A DNA stretch of 49,544 nucleotides from a virus. The stretch covers positions 1-49,544 of IMG/VR virus record IMGVR_UViG_3300009093_000016. One strand, given 5' to 3'. How positions within the stretch are numbered: position 1 is the first letter of the stretch; each line of letters starts with the position of its first letter. The translations under genes and the position numbers were made by a program. This document shows, piece by piece, positions 41,089-48,796 of the stretch. Below the pieces are notes generated by a model. That model worked only from the letters and a program-made list of their open reading frames with translations, made no database searches and was not told the DNA's origin.

Positions 41089-41253
41089 CTACGCTTGCGC
41101 TGCCTTTGGCATCGCTAACGTTATCTCAACCTTACACCCACACTCTGCTTCCCAATACTGCTTCACTAACACTTGTGTCCCATCATCATCTATCTCTGTA
41201 CTAACTCTCTTCAACTCAACTGCGTGATTGGTGCAATACACTTTCGGATTCAT
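41089..41253 (-). CDS. Small zinc-ribbon-like protein of the P6 unit
   Basis: A 54-aa protein, ATG 41253 behind AAAGGAG. KVYCTNHAVELKR near the start and EAECGCKVEI near the end. It resembles the 49-aa protein at 41584-41733 in length, start (C-x2-H) and Cys pair near the end. Unknown function. Confidence 0.55.
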   Translation of the reverse strand: MNPKVYCTNHAVELKRVSTEIDDDGTQVLVKQYWEAECGCKVEITLAMPKAAQA

Positions 41254-41275
41254 TTGTGTTTTCTCCTTTGTTTTA

Positions 41276-41317
41276 ATGTTAAACGTTGGTAGTTGGTAAA
41301 TCAACATCCAGTGGTGT
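41276..41317 (-). promoter_or_regulatory. Early-type promoter P6 (degenerate box)
   Basis: ACACCACTGG (41317-41308) keeps the CCACTGG core, then 26 bases and TAACAT (41281-41276). TTGATT stands 17 bases before the -10. Confidence 0.6.
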
Positions 41318-41508
41318 TAGCTCTTCAAGCTCTGCTTGTAGGCTTTAAACTCCTGCCATTGTTGTTTGTTCCGTTTGGTGCGATACGTCAAATCATACAA
41401 CCCTCTATCGATGATCTGACTCAACAGCTCCGCATCAGTCTTGTCCTGCCTTGTAGCCTTCAACTCCTTCATCTTGCTCAGCTGTTCCTTCGACAGTTCG
41501 ATGTTCAT
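41317..41508 (-). CDS. Small helical protein
   Basis: A 63-aa protein. I choose ATG 41508, with GGAG 6 bases upstream. IELSKEQLSKMKELKATRQDKTDAELLSQIIDRGL looks like a ribbon-helix-helix or small helical regulator. Unknown function. Confidence 0.5.
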   Translation of the reverse strand: MNIELSKEQLSKMKELKATRQDKTDAELLSQIIDRGLYDLTYRTKRNKQQWQEFKAYKQSLKS

Positions 41509-41551
41509 GTTGATCTCCATTTTGTTTGAATTAGGTATGCTAAGCACACCA

Positions 41552-41576
41552 TAGAGTGGTCTGTCACACCACTCTA
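41552..41576. other. Perfect 9-bp inverted repeat
   Basis: TAGAGTGGT and ACCACTCTA surround a 7-base loop between two small leftward genes. No T-run follows. It may be an operator or mRNA hairpin. Confidence 0.5.
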
Positions 41577-41583
41577 GCTATGC

Positions 41584-41733
41584 TTACTCTACTGTTGTGA
41601 GTACTTCTACTCTCTGCTTACATCCTTCTTCTTCACATGCATACTCACTCATATATCCATGTGGTATCTCACATTCAGACTGTAACTTCATCTGTTTGTG
41701 ATGGTCGATGCAATGTATCTTAGTTGTGATCAT
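41584..41733 (-). CDS. Small zinc-ribbon-like protein, first leftward gene
   Basis: A 49-aa protein behind AAAAGGAG. It has a KIHCIDHHKQ start, a lone Cys, and YACEEEGCKQRVEV at the end. It is a likely paralogue of the 54-aa protein at 41089-41253. It is the first gene on the leftward side of the divergent region. Confidence 0.6.
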   Translation of the reverse strand: MITTKIHCIDHHKQMKLQSECEIPHGYMSEYACEEEGCKQRVEVLTTVE

Positions 41734-41830
41734 AATTTGATCTCCTTTTCAACGATGGTAGGTCATCACCCTTATAATGCAGTCTCCTGCACCCGGGTCC
41801 CCAAAAAATCTCGTGTTTGGAGAGCCCGTA

Positions 41831-41869
41831 TTAAGTCATCCCGATAACCACGGGGGGTTTACGACTTAA
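41831..41869. promoter_or_regulatory. Nested inverted repeat in the divergent control region
   Basis: TTAAGTC (41831-41837) and GACTTAA (41863-41869) enclose CCCG/CGGG. The symmetric layout in the 250-base gap between the first leftward and first rightward genes suggests an operator or a structured RNA element. The rest of the gap left of it shows no clear promoter. Confidence 0.45.
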
Positions 41870-41899
41870 GGCCCAATGAAAAGCAGAGGGGTGTTTCTT

Positions 41900-41962
41900 T
41901 TCATTGTCCTGCTGAAGTCCCTTCATTATCCCGTTGCCGTCCTTTCATTAACCCGTTATAAT
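41900..41962 (+). promoter_or_regulatory. Late promoter with three 22-bp-spaced direct repeats
   Basis: TTGCCG (41934-41939), 17 bases, TATAAT (41957-41962). TTCATTGTCCTGCT (41900), TTCATTATCCCGTT (41922) and TTCATTAACCCGTT (41944) are direct repeats at an exact 22-bp period, two helical turns. The third copy abuts the -10. A regulator binding one face of the DNA could control the terminase and all later rightward genes. Confidence 0.7.
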
Positions 41963-41983
41963 GGTAGTGTTAAAGGGGTCTGT

Positions 41984-42517
41984 ATGGCTTCGCCGATAGG
42001 TGGATATACTCAATACGAAGGGCTGAGGATTAGAGGGGATGGAGAGACAGGAGCCCTTCCTAACGATTGTAAGGCAGCTCGGCTGGCTCAGAAGGAAGTT
42101 GTGCTGAGACTGTTAGCGTCTGGGTTACCGGTATATGAGGTAGCAAAGCAGACAAAGACGTCTGGTTTAACTATTGTAAAGTGGTTTAGAGATCCTGTGA
42201 TGTTGGAGCGGTTGAAAGAGTTGAATGAAATGGTTTGGGCCGATCTCGACTCTCAACTGAAGGTTAGGGCGACGCGGACGTTTGAACGCATCCAGGAAGC
42301 TTCAGATGAGGCGTTGGATAAAGTTCTAGAACTGATGCATGGCGCGGATAGTGAGGTTGTTCAAATGAGATGCGCTCAGGATATTCTTGATAGGGATCCA
42401 GATACATCGAAAACGAAGAAGGTTGAGAAGACCATGAGGAGTGTATCCATCTCAGCCGAATTCCTCCGGTTGGTTGAGACGTCAGAGCGAGAGGCGGGGA
42501 CGACGATAGATGGATAG
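41984..42517 (+). CDS. Terminase small subunit
   Basis: A 177-aa protein. I choose ATG 41984 (AAAGGGG upstream) because the promoter -10 lies at 41957-41962 and earlier starts would precede transcription. An HTH (VYEVAKQTKTSGLTIVKWFRDP, about 44-65) is followed by a long helical region. TerS recognises the packaging site and presents DNA to TerL. The end overlaps terL by 8 bases (ATGGATAG). Confidence 0.7.
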   Translation: MASPIGGYTQYEGLRIRGDGETGALPNDCKAARLAQKEVVLRLLASGLPVYEVAKQTKTSGLTIVKWFRDPVMLERLKELNEMVWADLDSQLKVRATRTFERIQEASDEALDKVLELMHGADSEVVQMRCAQDILDRDPDTSKTKKVEKTMRSVSISAEFLRLVETSEREAGTTIDG

Positions 42518-44234
42518 TTTGCTACATACCGCGACGAGTGATCAGGCGCATTTGTTGCGTTCGAAGTTGCGCCGGAAGTTCCTTGGTCCGCAGTTAGGCT
42601 CGTTCTACGTGTTTTGTAAGGCTGTTATGGGTTATAAGGATTTGACAGAAGGGTTTCATTTACCCCTGTGTAACCACATTCAAAGCTCCCTGCAGGATTT
42701 AAAACGTGGGTACCTTGAGCCTCGCGGCAGCTTCAAATCTACGATTGTAGGGAAGTCTTATTGGGCGTGGAGGCTTTTGGGTGGTGGTTCAGAGCACATA
42801 GAAGAGATTCTTTCCTACGAAGATAATGACGCTCTCTTAGCTTTCTACGACGCCAATAAGGATAAAGACCCACGTAACCACCGCATCCTAATCCTCTCCG
42901 AAGCCCAGGACATCGCCAACAAAGACCTTAAAGACGTCAAGTGGAAGATAGAACACGATCAACAATTCCAGTGGTTGTTCCCTGAAATCATCCCTGAATC
43001 GATAACAAAAACTGTCTGGAATACTGGCGAGATCCTTCTGCCGCGTAGCCAGTCGTTTGACGAATCAACCGTAACTGCTTTGGGACTTGAATCAGCTGGA
43101 ACTGGCTTCCATTACACAATCATTATCTACGACGATCTCTCAGGAGAGAAAGCCGCCAAGTCCGAACCGTTGATGCAGGCAGGGAAGGATAGGATAACTG
43201 CCGCTCCTGGATTGTTAGTTGATCCAAGGAAATCCGAAGAGCTCTTCATCGCCACACGCTGGAAACACGGGACGGCTGACGTACCCGGCTGGATGATGAA
43301 GGAGATGCCGTATGGTACTACAGAATCTGGACGCCCTATTGGCTTTAAGTGGCATATTCGCGCCGCTATTGAGGAGAATCAGGAGACTGGGGAGAGGCGC
43401 GCCACTTTCCCTGAGAAGTATCCGTTAGAGGTGTTAGACGACCTGTTGCAGAGAGAGAAGGAATACCTATTTAACTGCAACTACATGAACCGTCCGAGCT
43501 CTCCAGAAGGTTCTGACTTCAACCCGAAGTTGTATAAAGAGTTTGAGGTGAAGGAGAGTTCACCTGGTGTGTTGGATTTGATAGTGCCTTTAGATGGTAC
43601 CCCTCCAGTTCGTCTACGTCACCTCTATCGTGTAGGTTTCTACGACCCCTCTTCTGGTGGTAAAACGGCCAAGTGTGAGGGAGCTATCGCGGTAGGTGGA
43701 ATGGCTGCTGATCGTAGAGTTTTTATCTTCCGTGTGTGGGGGAAGAATACAGGATATGATGAAGCCTTGGAGCAATTCTTCCTCTATAATGATTCATACG
43801 TTCTCCACCGTAGGTTGTTTGAGGCAGTCGGGGCCCAAAAGGAAGTTGAGAACACGGTGTCGATGAAACGCCAGATACAAACACTAAACGGTTGCTGCCC
43901 CAAATGTAACAAAAAACACCGCAACTTCCAAATTGAAGGGTTCAACCCCGGTAGCCAAAATAAAGAAGAACGAATTCGCGCCTTCTTAGGTCCCACTTAC
44001 GAACAGGGAAGGTTATACGTTCGGAAGGGGGAGTTTGAGTTTAAACGGCAGGTGGAAGACTTCCCACATGGGGATTTAATCGACCGTTTGGATGCCGCGA
44101 GTTCGATGGTGAAACATTTGAGAGCTCCCTTTTCGGCTGACGAGATTGAAAGCCTGCAAACCGAGATGGAAGATGTCCACATCCCGAAAGAGCCCCGTAC
44201 CTTCACAACGCAGAATTATGGAGGGTATGTATAA
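42510..44234 (+). CDS. Terminase large subunit
   Basis: A 574-aa protein with PRGSFKST (71-78) as Walker A, IIIYDDLSGE (about 204-213) as Walker B, VGFYDPSSGG as the first nuclease Asp, and PHGDLIDRLDAAS as the last nuclease motif. It pumps DNA into the head and cuts it. Around residue 460 there is an insertion CCPKCNKKH, a possible zinc knuckle inside the nuclease domain. The stop overlaps the next ATG by one base. Confidence 0.9.
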   Translation: MDSLLHTATSDQAHLLRSKLRRKFLGPQLGSFYVFCKAVMGYKDLTEGFHLPLCNHIQSSLQDLKRGYLEPRGSFKSTIVGKSYWAWRLLGGGSEHIEEILSYEDNDALLAFYDANKDKDPRNHRILILSEAQDIANKDLKDVKWKIEHDQQFQWLFPEIIPESITKTVWNTGEILLPRSQSFDESTVTALGLESAGTGFHYTIIIYDDLSGEKAAKSEPLMQAGKDRITAAPGLLVDPRKSEELFIATRWKHGTADVPGWMMKEMPYGTTESGRPIGFKWHIRAAIEENQETGERRATFPEKYPLEVLDDLLQREKEYLFNCNYMNRPSSPEGSDFNPKLYKEFEVKESSPGVLDLIVPLDGTPPVRLRHLYRVGFYDPSSGGKTAKCEGAIAVGGMAADRRVFIFRVWGKNTGYDEALEQFFLYNDSYVLHRRLFEAVGAQKEVENTVSMKRQIQTLNGCCPKCNKKHRNFQIEGFNPGSQNKEERIRAFLGPTYEQGRLYVRKGEFEFKRQVEDFPHGDLIDRLDAASSMVKHLRAPFSADEIESLQTEMEDVHIPKEPRTFTTQNYGGYV

Positions 44235-44461
44235 TGTCTCGTACTCCATCTGAAGCTCTCATGAACGCCCTTGAAAATGTTGAGGGTGCAGAACAAGTTG
44301 TAATAATAACAATTAAGGAAGGCTCCCTTTGGTGGGACTCAACTAAAGCTGGAGATAGTGAACCAGATATAGATGAAGTGATGTTAGTTATTCAGAAAAC
44401 TCTACACGCTATGATGTGTGAGTGTTTGGGTTTGATCGAGAAGGAAGAAGATGCCTCGTAG
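44234..44461 (+). CDS. Small hypothetical protein between terL and portal
   Basis: A 75-aa protein starting with the last base of the terL stop (TAATG). It is acidic, with beta-type VVIITIKEGSLWW and a helical C-terminus. It overlaps the portal start by 11 bases. Unknown function. Confidence 0.55.
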   Translation: MSRTPSEALMNALENVEGAEQVVIITIKEGSLWWDSTKAGDSEPDIDEVMLVIQKTLHAMMCECLGLIEKEEDAS

Positions 44462-46388
44462 TCTAGTCCCACTTCAAATCCCGAAGGAATCTCAACCCAA
44501 CATCTATGGGAAGTTGTCTGCATTCCTGAATGAAAAGTTAAGGAAGACGATCGAAGCACGTTCCGTCCAAATCGAACAGAAGATGACGCAGTGGGAGAGT
44601 AACTACCAAGGTATCCCGAAGACACAGGGAATGCGTACCACCCCATTTGTTGGAGCAGCTAACTTCGTCCCTGGTCTCATTCGTATGCATGTCGATATTA
44701 TGCATGCTCGGATTCAAGGTCTCCTCTGGGGGGTTAAACCGTTCTGGAAACCAACGTGGTATAGTAGTAAGATCAAACACGAGTGGTTGGATCAGCTTTC
44801 TGAATGGATGGATTACAAATGGTATAACGAGATTGAAGCGTTTGATCCCGTCGATGCCGCGCTGCATGATGTTTCCAAACTTGGCGTCTGTATCCTCAAA
44901 CCATCCTGGGTAGAACGCCAGAAGTTCTTCTCCACTCAGGCTGGGCAGGTCCAAAACAAAACATTCAAAAAGATGGAACTCTTCCCTATCGGGTTTGGTG
45001 ATTTTCTCCCATACCCAATCACCGCTCGTACCTTGAAACAATGCACTATCAAATTTCACAAACTCCGTTTCACGCGTGAGGAAGTGGAGTTTAAAAAGAA
45101 CACTGGTGAGTGGAGTCAAGAGGGTGCAGCGAGTGTGTTAAGATCTCCTATCACCTCCGAAGGACCTGCAGCAGAAAAGTCAGCTAACTTCTCGGGAATA
45201 TTTCTTTCTACCGACGTTACCCGTCCCTATCAAGTCGTCGAAGCCTGGCTAGAGTACGAACTCACCCCGGGTCAAATGCATTCAATCGTGGTGGTGTTTA
45301 ACCCTCAGATGAACTCACATCAATCGATCATCAGGGCTTACTACCACCCGATTGGGTTGGATCAGGATGCGTTTGTGGACTTTCGGTTGTTTGTGAAGAA
45401 TAACTCTTTCTATCCAGATTCCATCCCGCAGCTTTTAGAGGACTCTCAAGAAGAGAAAGCCCAAATCCACAATACACGTAGAGATGCATCTACAATTGGA
45501 AACGTACCTACTTTCATCAAGAAACGCTTTGCCGATGTAGGTAATCCTAAAGATGAATGGTACCCTGGCAAGGTTTTTGAAGTTGACGCCATGGACGACC
45601 TCAAGATTGATCGAGGTTCTGCTAATTATGATAGTATGATGGAAGAGGAACGGTATGTTGATCAAGATGCTGAAAAGCTTGTGGGCAATCCCCCTCCCTC
45701 TCAAGGTTTTGCTAGCGGTTCAATGGGGAAGCGTGGTGTATACAATACTCAAGGCACACTGGCACTTATGGCTGCCGGTAACGATCGCCTGGATAACATT
45801 CTTCGTAGGGCTCGTCTGCCCTTTCATCGTATTGGGCGTGCAATATATGAAGGATATCGGGACTTCGGAGATGAAGGACAAGCCCAAATATCCGAACCCG
45901 ATCTCCAAGCTGCGTTTAACCTTCAACCACCTGCAGGCTACGAAGGTACCTTCTTCGGACTCGGATGTTCCGACGCTGGAGCAAACCGTGAAACCCAACG
46001 CACCGCCCTCCTCCTTATGGGCAACACGATGGCTGGATACTATGGGCAGGTTATGCAGCTCCTTCCTGAAGTCGTTAAAGCGACCGGTCCAGTCCAAGAA
46101 CTTATGCTCGAAGTGCTTGATGGAGCAAAAGATCTCGCTACAAGATTACTCACGGCTTTTGATATCCCAGACAGAACCAAACTGGTCCCCGATCTGCGAA
46201 ATGTGTTGGCTGGAAGAGGCACTAACGACGGACCTCCCGCGCCTAACCGTGCAGGAGTGCCTGGACCTGAAACGGCTGTTCAGCAGTCCGATCTACAAGA
46301 TCTATCCTCGTCAGTTGCTGCGATTGCGGGTGCAACTCGTACGGGAGCTAGCTCGGGTGGGGGCGTCAATGGAAGACCTCCGGTTTAA
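44451..46388 (+). CDS. Portal protein
   Basis: A 645-aa protein in the order terL, portal, capsid. It has a helical N-terminus, FVGAANFVPGLIRMHVDIMHARI, repeated DWM/EWL-type helices, a MEEERYVDQDAEKLVGNPPPSQGFASGSMGKRG tunnel-loop-like stretch (nt 45640-45735) and a helical crown with a disordered Pro/Gly/Ser end. This is the pattern of large podoviral portal proteins. Twelve copies form the DNA channel and bind the terminase and the adaptor. Confidence 0.8.
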   Translation: MPRSLVPLQIPKESQPNIYGKLSAFLNEKLRKTIEARSVQIEQKMTQWESNYQGIPKTQGMRTTPFVGAANFVPGLIRMHVDIMHARIQGLLWGVKPFWKPTWYSSKIKHEWLDQLSEWMDYKWYNEIEAFDPVDAALHDVSKLGVCILKPSWVERQKFFSTQAGQVQNKTFKKMELFPIGFGDFLPYPITARTLKQCTIKFHKLRFTREEVEFKKNTGEWSQEGAASVLRSPITSEGPAAEKSANFSGIFLSTDVTRPYQVVEAWLEYELTPGQMHSIVVVFNPQMNSHQSIIRAYYHPIGLDQDAFVDFRLFVKNNSFYPDSIPQLLEDSQEEKAQIHNTRRDASTIGNVPTFIKKRFADVGNPKDEWYPGKVFEVDAMDDLKIDRGSANYDSMMEEERYVDQDAEKLVGNPPPSQGFASGSMGKRGVYNTQGTLALMAAGNDRLDNILRRARLPFHRIGRAIYEGYRDFGDEGQAQISEPDLQAAFNLQPPAGYEGTFFGLGCSDAGANRETQRTALLLMGNTMAGYYGQVMQLLPEVVKATGPVQELMLEVLDGAKDLATRLLTAFDIPDRTKLVPDLRNVLAGRGTNDGPPAPNRAGVPGPETAVQQSDLQDLSSSVAAIAGATRTGASSGGGVNGRPPV

Positions 46389-46536
46389 CCAGGGGAGGTT
46401 GTCAGTGTTGAAGGCGTTAGAAAACATGCCGTACGAAATCGAACGTGAACTCGAGAAATTCGAGGAAGATGATAAAAAAGAGAGGAAGGGACAAGATGGC
46501 GGATCCAGTGTTCGGAAGCAACGATCGAGTTGGTGA
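46369..46536 (+). CDS. Small charged helical protein bridging portal and scaffold genes
   Basis: A 55-aa frame from ATG 46369, overlapping the portal end by 20 bases and the next gene by 41 bases. The middle is charged helix (VLKALENMPYEIERELEKFEEDDKKER). It fills the otherwise empty 107 bases between the portal stop and the next start. The ribosome site is weak, so the start is uncertain. Confidence 0.45.
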   Translation: MEDLRFNQGRLSVLKALENMPYEIERELEKFEEDDKKERKGQDGGSSVRKQRSSW

Positions 46537-47248
46537 GGGAGCGTTTCCCGCAGACCTTCAAAGCCAACTTGAAGGTAAGGATGTAAAAGATCATGCGAGG
46601 ATTATTTCGGCTTATTACGCGAACCGCGAAAATGCATTGATGACTGAAGCTCGCAAAAGAATTACGCAGGCAAGAGAGAGTGGGGTTCCTAATACCGAAC
46701 CGATTACTCGTCAGCCTCTAACTTCTCCAACCCTCACCAAAGAGCAGGTGTGGAACGACCCTGTCAAAGTGTTGAATGATTTAAAGTCTGGGTTGATGAC
46801 GAAGGAAGAGTTTGCGGCTTCAACGAGTTCAGCACAGAAGACTGTTATCCGCATGGCGGAACAGCTTTCCCGCCAAGACAAGGATGAAGCAGGTCAAAAG
46901 CTTTGGATGAAGTATCGCAGCGAGATTACCAGTATCATGAATAATCTCCCTACCGATCAACAAGCAGATCCTGAATTTTGGGACACAGCATACAACGCAG
47001 TAATCGGGCGCCACGTCTCTGAGATCCGTACTGAAGCGGTGACGAAGGCAACAACGATTTCAGAACCCGGTCAACCGGCGGCTGAGGAGAATACCCCTCC
47101 CGAAGATCTCTCAACCCTCCGTGCTGGTGATAAAACGGCCAATGATGTGGTAGTAGGACTCGGTATCACCGCCGACAAATACCGTAAAGCCAAAAAAGAG
47201 ATGTACACCGGGACTCTCGGTATGACTCTCACGAATGTGGGGAGATAA
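46496..47248 (+). CDS. Putative capsid scaffolding protein
   Basis: A 250-aa protein, ATG 46496 behind GGAAGG. It is charged and mostly helical (EARKRITQARESG, MAEQLSRQDKDEAGQKLW), with a low-complexity Pro/Glu linker (about 197-215) and a basic C-terminus. Position between portal and capsid and this composition match scaffolding proteins. No protease gene is seen. Confidence 0.55.
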   Translation: MADPVFGSNDRVGEGAFPADLQSQLEGKDVKDHARIISAYYANRENALMTEARKRITQARESGVPNTEPITRQPLTSPTLTKEQVWNDPVKVLNDLKSGLMTKEEFAASTSSAQKTVIRMAEQLSRQDKDEAGQKLWMKYRSEITSIMNNLPTDQQADPEFWDTAYNAVIGRHVSEIRTEAVTKATTISEPGQPAAEENTPPEDLSTLRAGDKTANDVVVGLGITADKYRKAKKEMYTGTLGMTLTNVGR

Positions 47249-47251
47249 TTT

Positions 47252-47746
47252 ATGTCAACGACACCAGCAGTTATAGAAAAACCGGCACTAACCCCGGAGC
47301 AAGAAAAAGCGGCGCGCAAAGCGCGGTATGAAGCTTATCGTAAAAAGCAAGGTCAGCCGAAACTGGCTGTGCAGGCTGTCTCTCTCAAAGGCAAACACTT
47401 CTTCTGGGCGCCAAACCCCGGTACGTGGAAAGGGGACGACTCCGAAATGGTTCGTCTCGACACGTTGGGGTACGCCTTGGTCAAGGAACCTAAAGCGAAG
47501 GAAATCCTCGCTGGTCAGGATGTTAAAGACCGACTTGTTATAGCGGGCGGTTTACGCCAAGACGGTACGTACGTCATCGGCGACGTCATCCTCACCTACT
47601 GCGACCAGGAAGTATATGAATTCCATCTACTCGATGTAGAGGAAAGGTCCGACCAGCTCATCAGTGGAGCTCAAGAGGACTTCAAAACCGAAGCAGCGAG
47701 AGCAGGCATACCGACCTTCGAAACAACCGGTCGGAGAAAGAGTTAA
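47252..47746 (+). CDS. Hypothetical head-region protein
   Basis: A 164-aa protein behind GGAG. A charged N-terminal helix (EQEKAARKARYEAYRKKQ) is followed by a beta-rich part with LKGKHFFWAPNPGTW and a segment VYEFHLLDVEERSDQLI. It is probably a minor head protein or assembly factor. No family name can be given. Confidence 0.55.
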   Translation: MSTTPAVIEKPALTPEQEKAARKARYEAYRKKQGQPKLAVQAVSLKGKHFFWAPNPGTWKGDDSEMVRLDTLGYALVKEPKAKEILAGQDVKDRLVIAGGLRQDGTYVIGDVILTYCDQEVYEFHLLDVEERSDQLISGAQEDFKTEAARAGIPTFETTGRRKS

Positions 47747-47758
47747 CAAGGAGAGAAT

Positions 47759-48367
47759 ATGGCAGCTTCTTCAAACGTCGCAACGCCGATCCTCCACAAA
47801 CGCACAAGGTTGGATACGTCCGCTATCGCCAACATGAAGCGTATGCTGGAGAAGTCAGGCCAGACGTTCAACAACGGAGTTCCGGTTCAGGTGGAGGTCG
47901 CATCGGGGTTTATCATTGAGTGTGCCACGATCAATAGCGCGGCAACCGCTATCATCGCTGGCATTGCGACTGAACCTGCGAATAACTTAACCACAAGCGG
48001 TACAGCCAAAACCTTGAACACCGGGTTTAAGGTAAACAACCAGGCTTCGGCTGTAGTCATTCCAATCGGCGCCCCGATCAATGACGGAACCCTCGGTATG
48101 GTTCTTGCAACCGAATCGATGGAGTTTATCGGTACTTATGGCGACTCTGCAACCGCCGCGAACGCAACCCTGGCTCAAGTCCAAGTGGGCGCCATCCGTG
48201 GTCTCACTAAAGACGCCGGAAATGGCTTCTGGTACGTCGACAACAACATCACCACAGCCGCAGGTGGTGCGTGTGTTGAAATCGTCGAACTCGTAGATCC
48301 GGTCGGTACTTTGAACGGCAAGGTAATCTTCAAAGTAACCAAAGCCGCACAACAACTGAGCACATAA
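47759..48367 (+). CDS. Putative head decoration protein
   Basis: A 202-aa protein behind AAGGAG. VPVQVEVASGFIIEC, IIAGIATEPANN and IPIGAPIN resemble capsid decoration/fibre proteins (DUF2190-like beta-tulip type). Position just upstream of the capsid supports this. The rest is Ala/Thr/Gly-rich and probably beta. Confidence 0.6.
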   Translation: MAASSNVATPILHKRTRLDTSAIANMKRMLEKSGQTFNNGVPVQVEVASGFIIECATINSAATAIIAGIATEPANNLTTSGTAKTLNTGFKVNNQASAVVIPIGAPINDGTLGMVLATESMEFIGTYGDSATAANATLAQVQVGAIRGLTKDAGNGFWYVDNNITTAAGGACVEIVELVDPVGTLNGKVIFKVTKAAQQLST

Positions 48368-48375
48368 GGAGAGTT

Positions 48376-48795
48376 ATGACTTGGGAGTATTTAGCAGGCT
48401 TCTTTGATGGAGAAGGCTGTATCCACATGATGACAAATCAGTGTGGAAACCCGCAGTTAAAGGTCACCATTACTCAAGCAAACTTTCCTTTGTTACAGTT
48501 AGTAGGCGCCTTCACCGGTTTTGGAAAGATTGACAAGACCGGTAGTGGGGAAGTTTGGGTATGGAGACTTACTAAGCGAGAAGATATCCAAACCTTTCTT
48601 GTGAATATAGCTCCTCATTTAATTCTCAAGAAGGCGGAAGCGGAAATCGCAATCGCTATATGTAAGTTAAATCCTGTCCAAGGACGTCACACAGCTCCTG
48701 AAGACAGACAAAAACAGGTGGAGTTAGCTTCTAAGTTGAAGCAGACAGCTGCGCAACGTAAAGAAGATCGGCTCTCACTACAGGAGGTAATGTAA
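48376..48795 (+). CDS. LAGLIDADG-type homing endonuclease
   Basis: A 139-aa protein with YLAGFFDGEGCI at about 5-16, the single LAGLIDADG helix motif, followed by PQLKVTITQ and VWVWRLTKREDIQTFL, typical beta strands of this fold. Single-motif enzymes act as dimers. It is free-standing, inserted between the decoration and capsid genes, and ends one base before the capsid GTG. It is probably selfish. Confidence 0.8.
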   Translation: MTWEYLAGFFDGEGCIHMMTNQCGNPQLKVTITQANFPLLQLVGAFTGFGKIDKTGSGEVWVWRLTKREDIQTFLVNIAPHLILKKAEAEIAIAICKLNPVQGRHTAPEDRQKQVELASKLKQTAAQRKEDRLSLQEVM

Positions 48796-48796
48796 C

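Noticed and set aside
41751-41800. tRNA-like string with a possible TAT anticodon loop
   Set aside because: The flanking anticodon stem does not pair and no T-arm motif follows.
45655-46368. Long frame overlapping the portal gene
   Set aside because: It is antagonistic to the well-supported portal frame; only the last 55 codons beyond the portal look protein-like.
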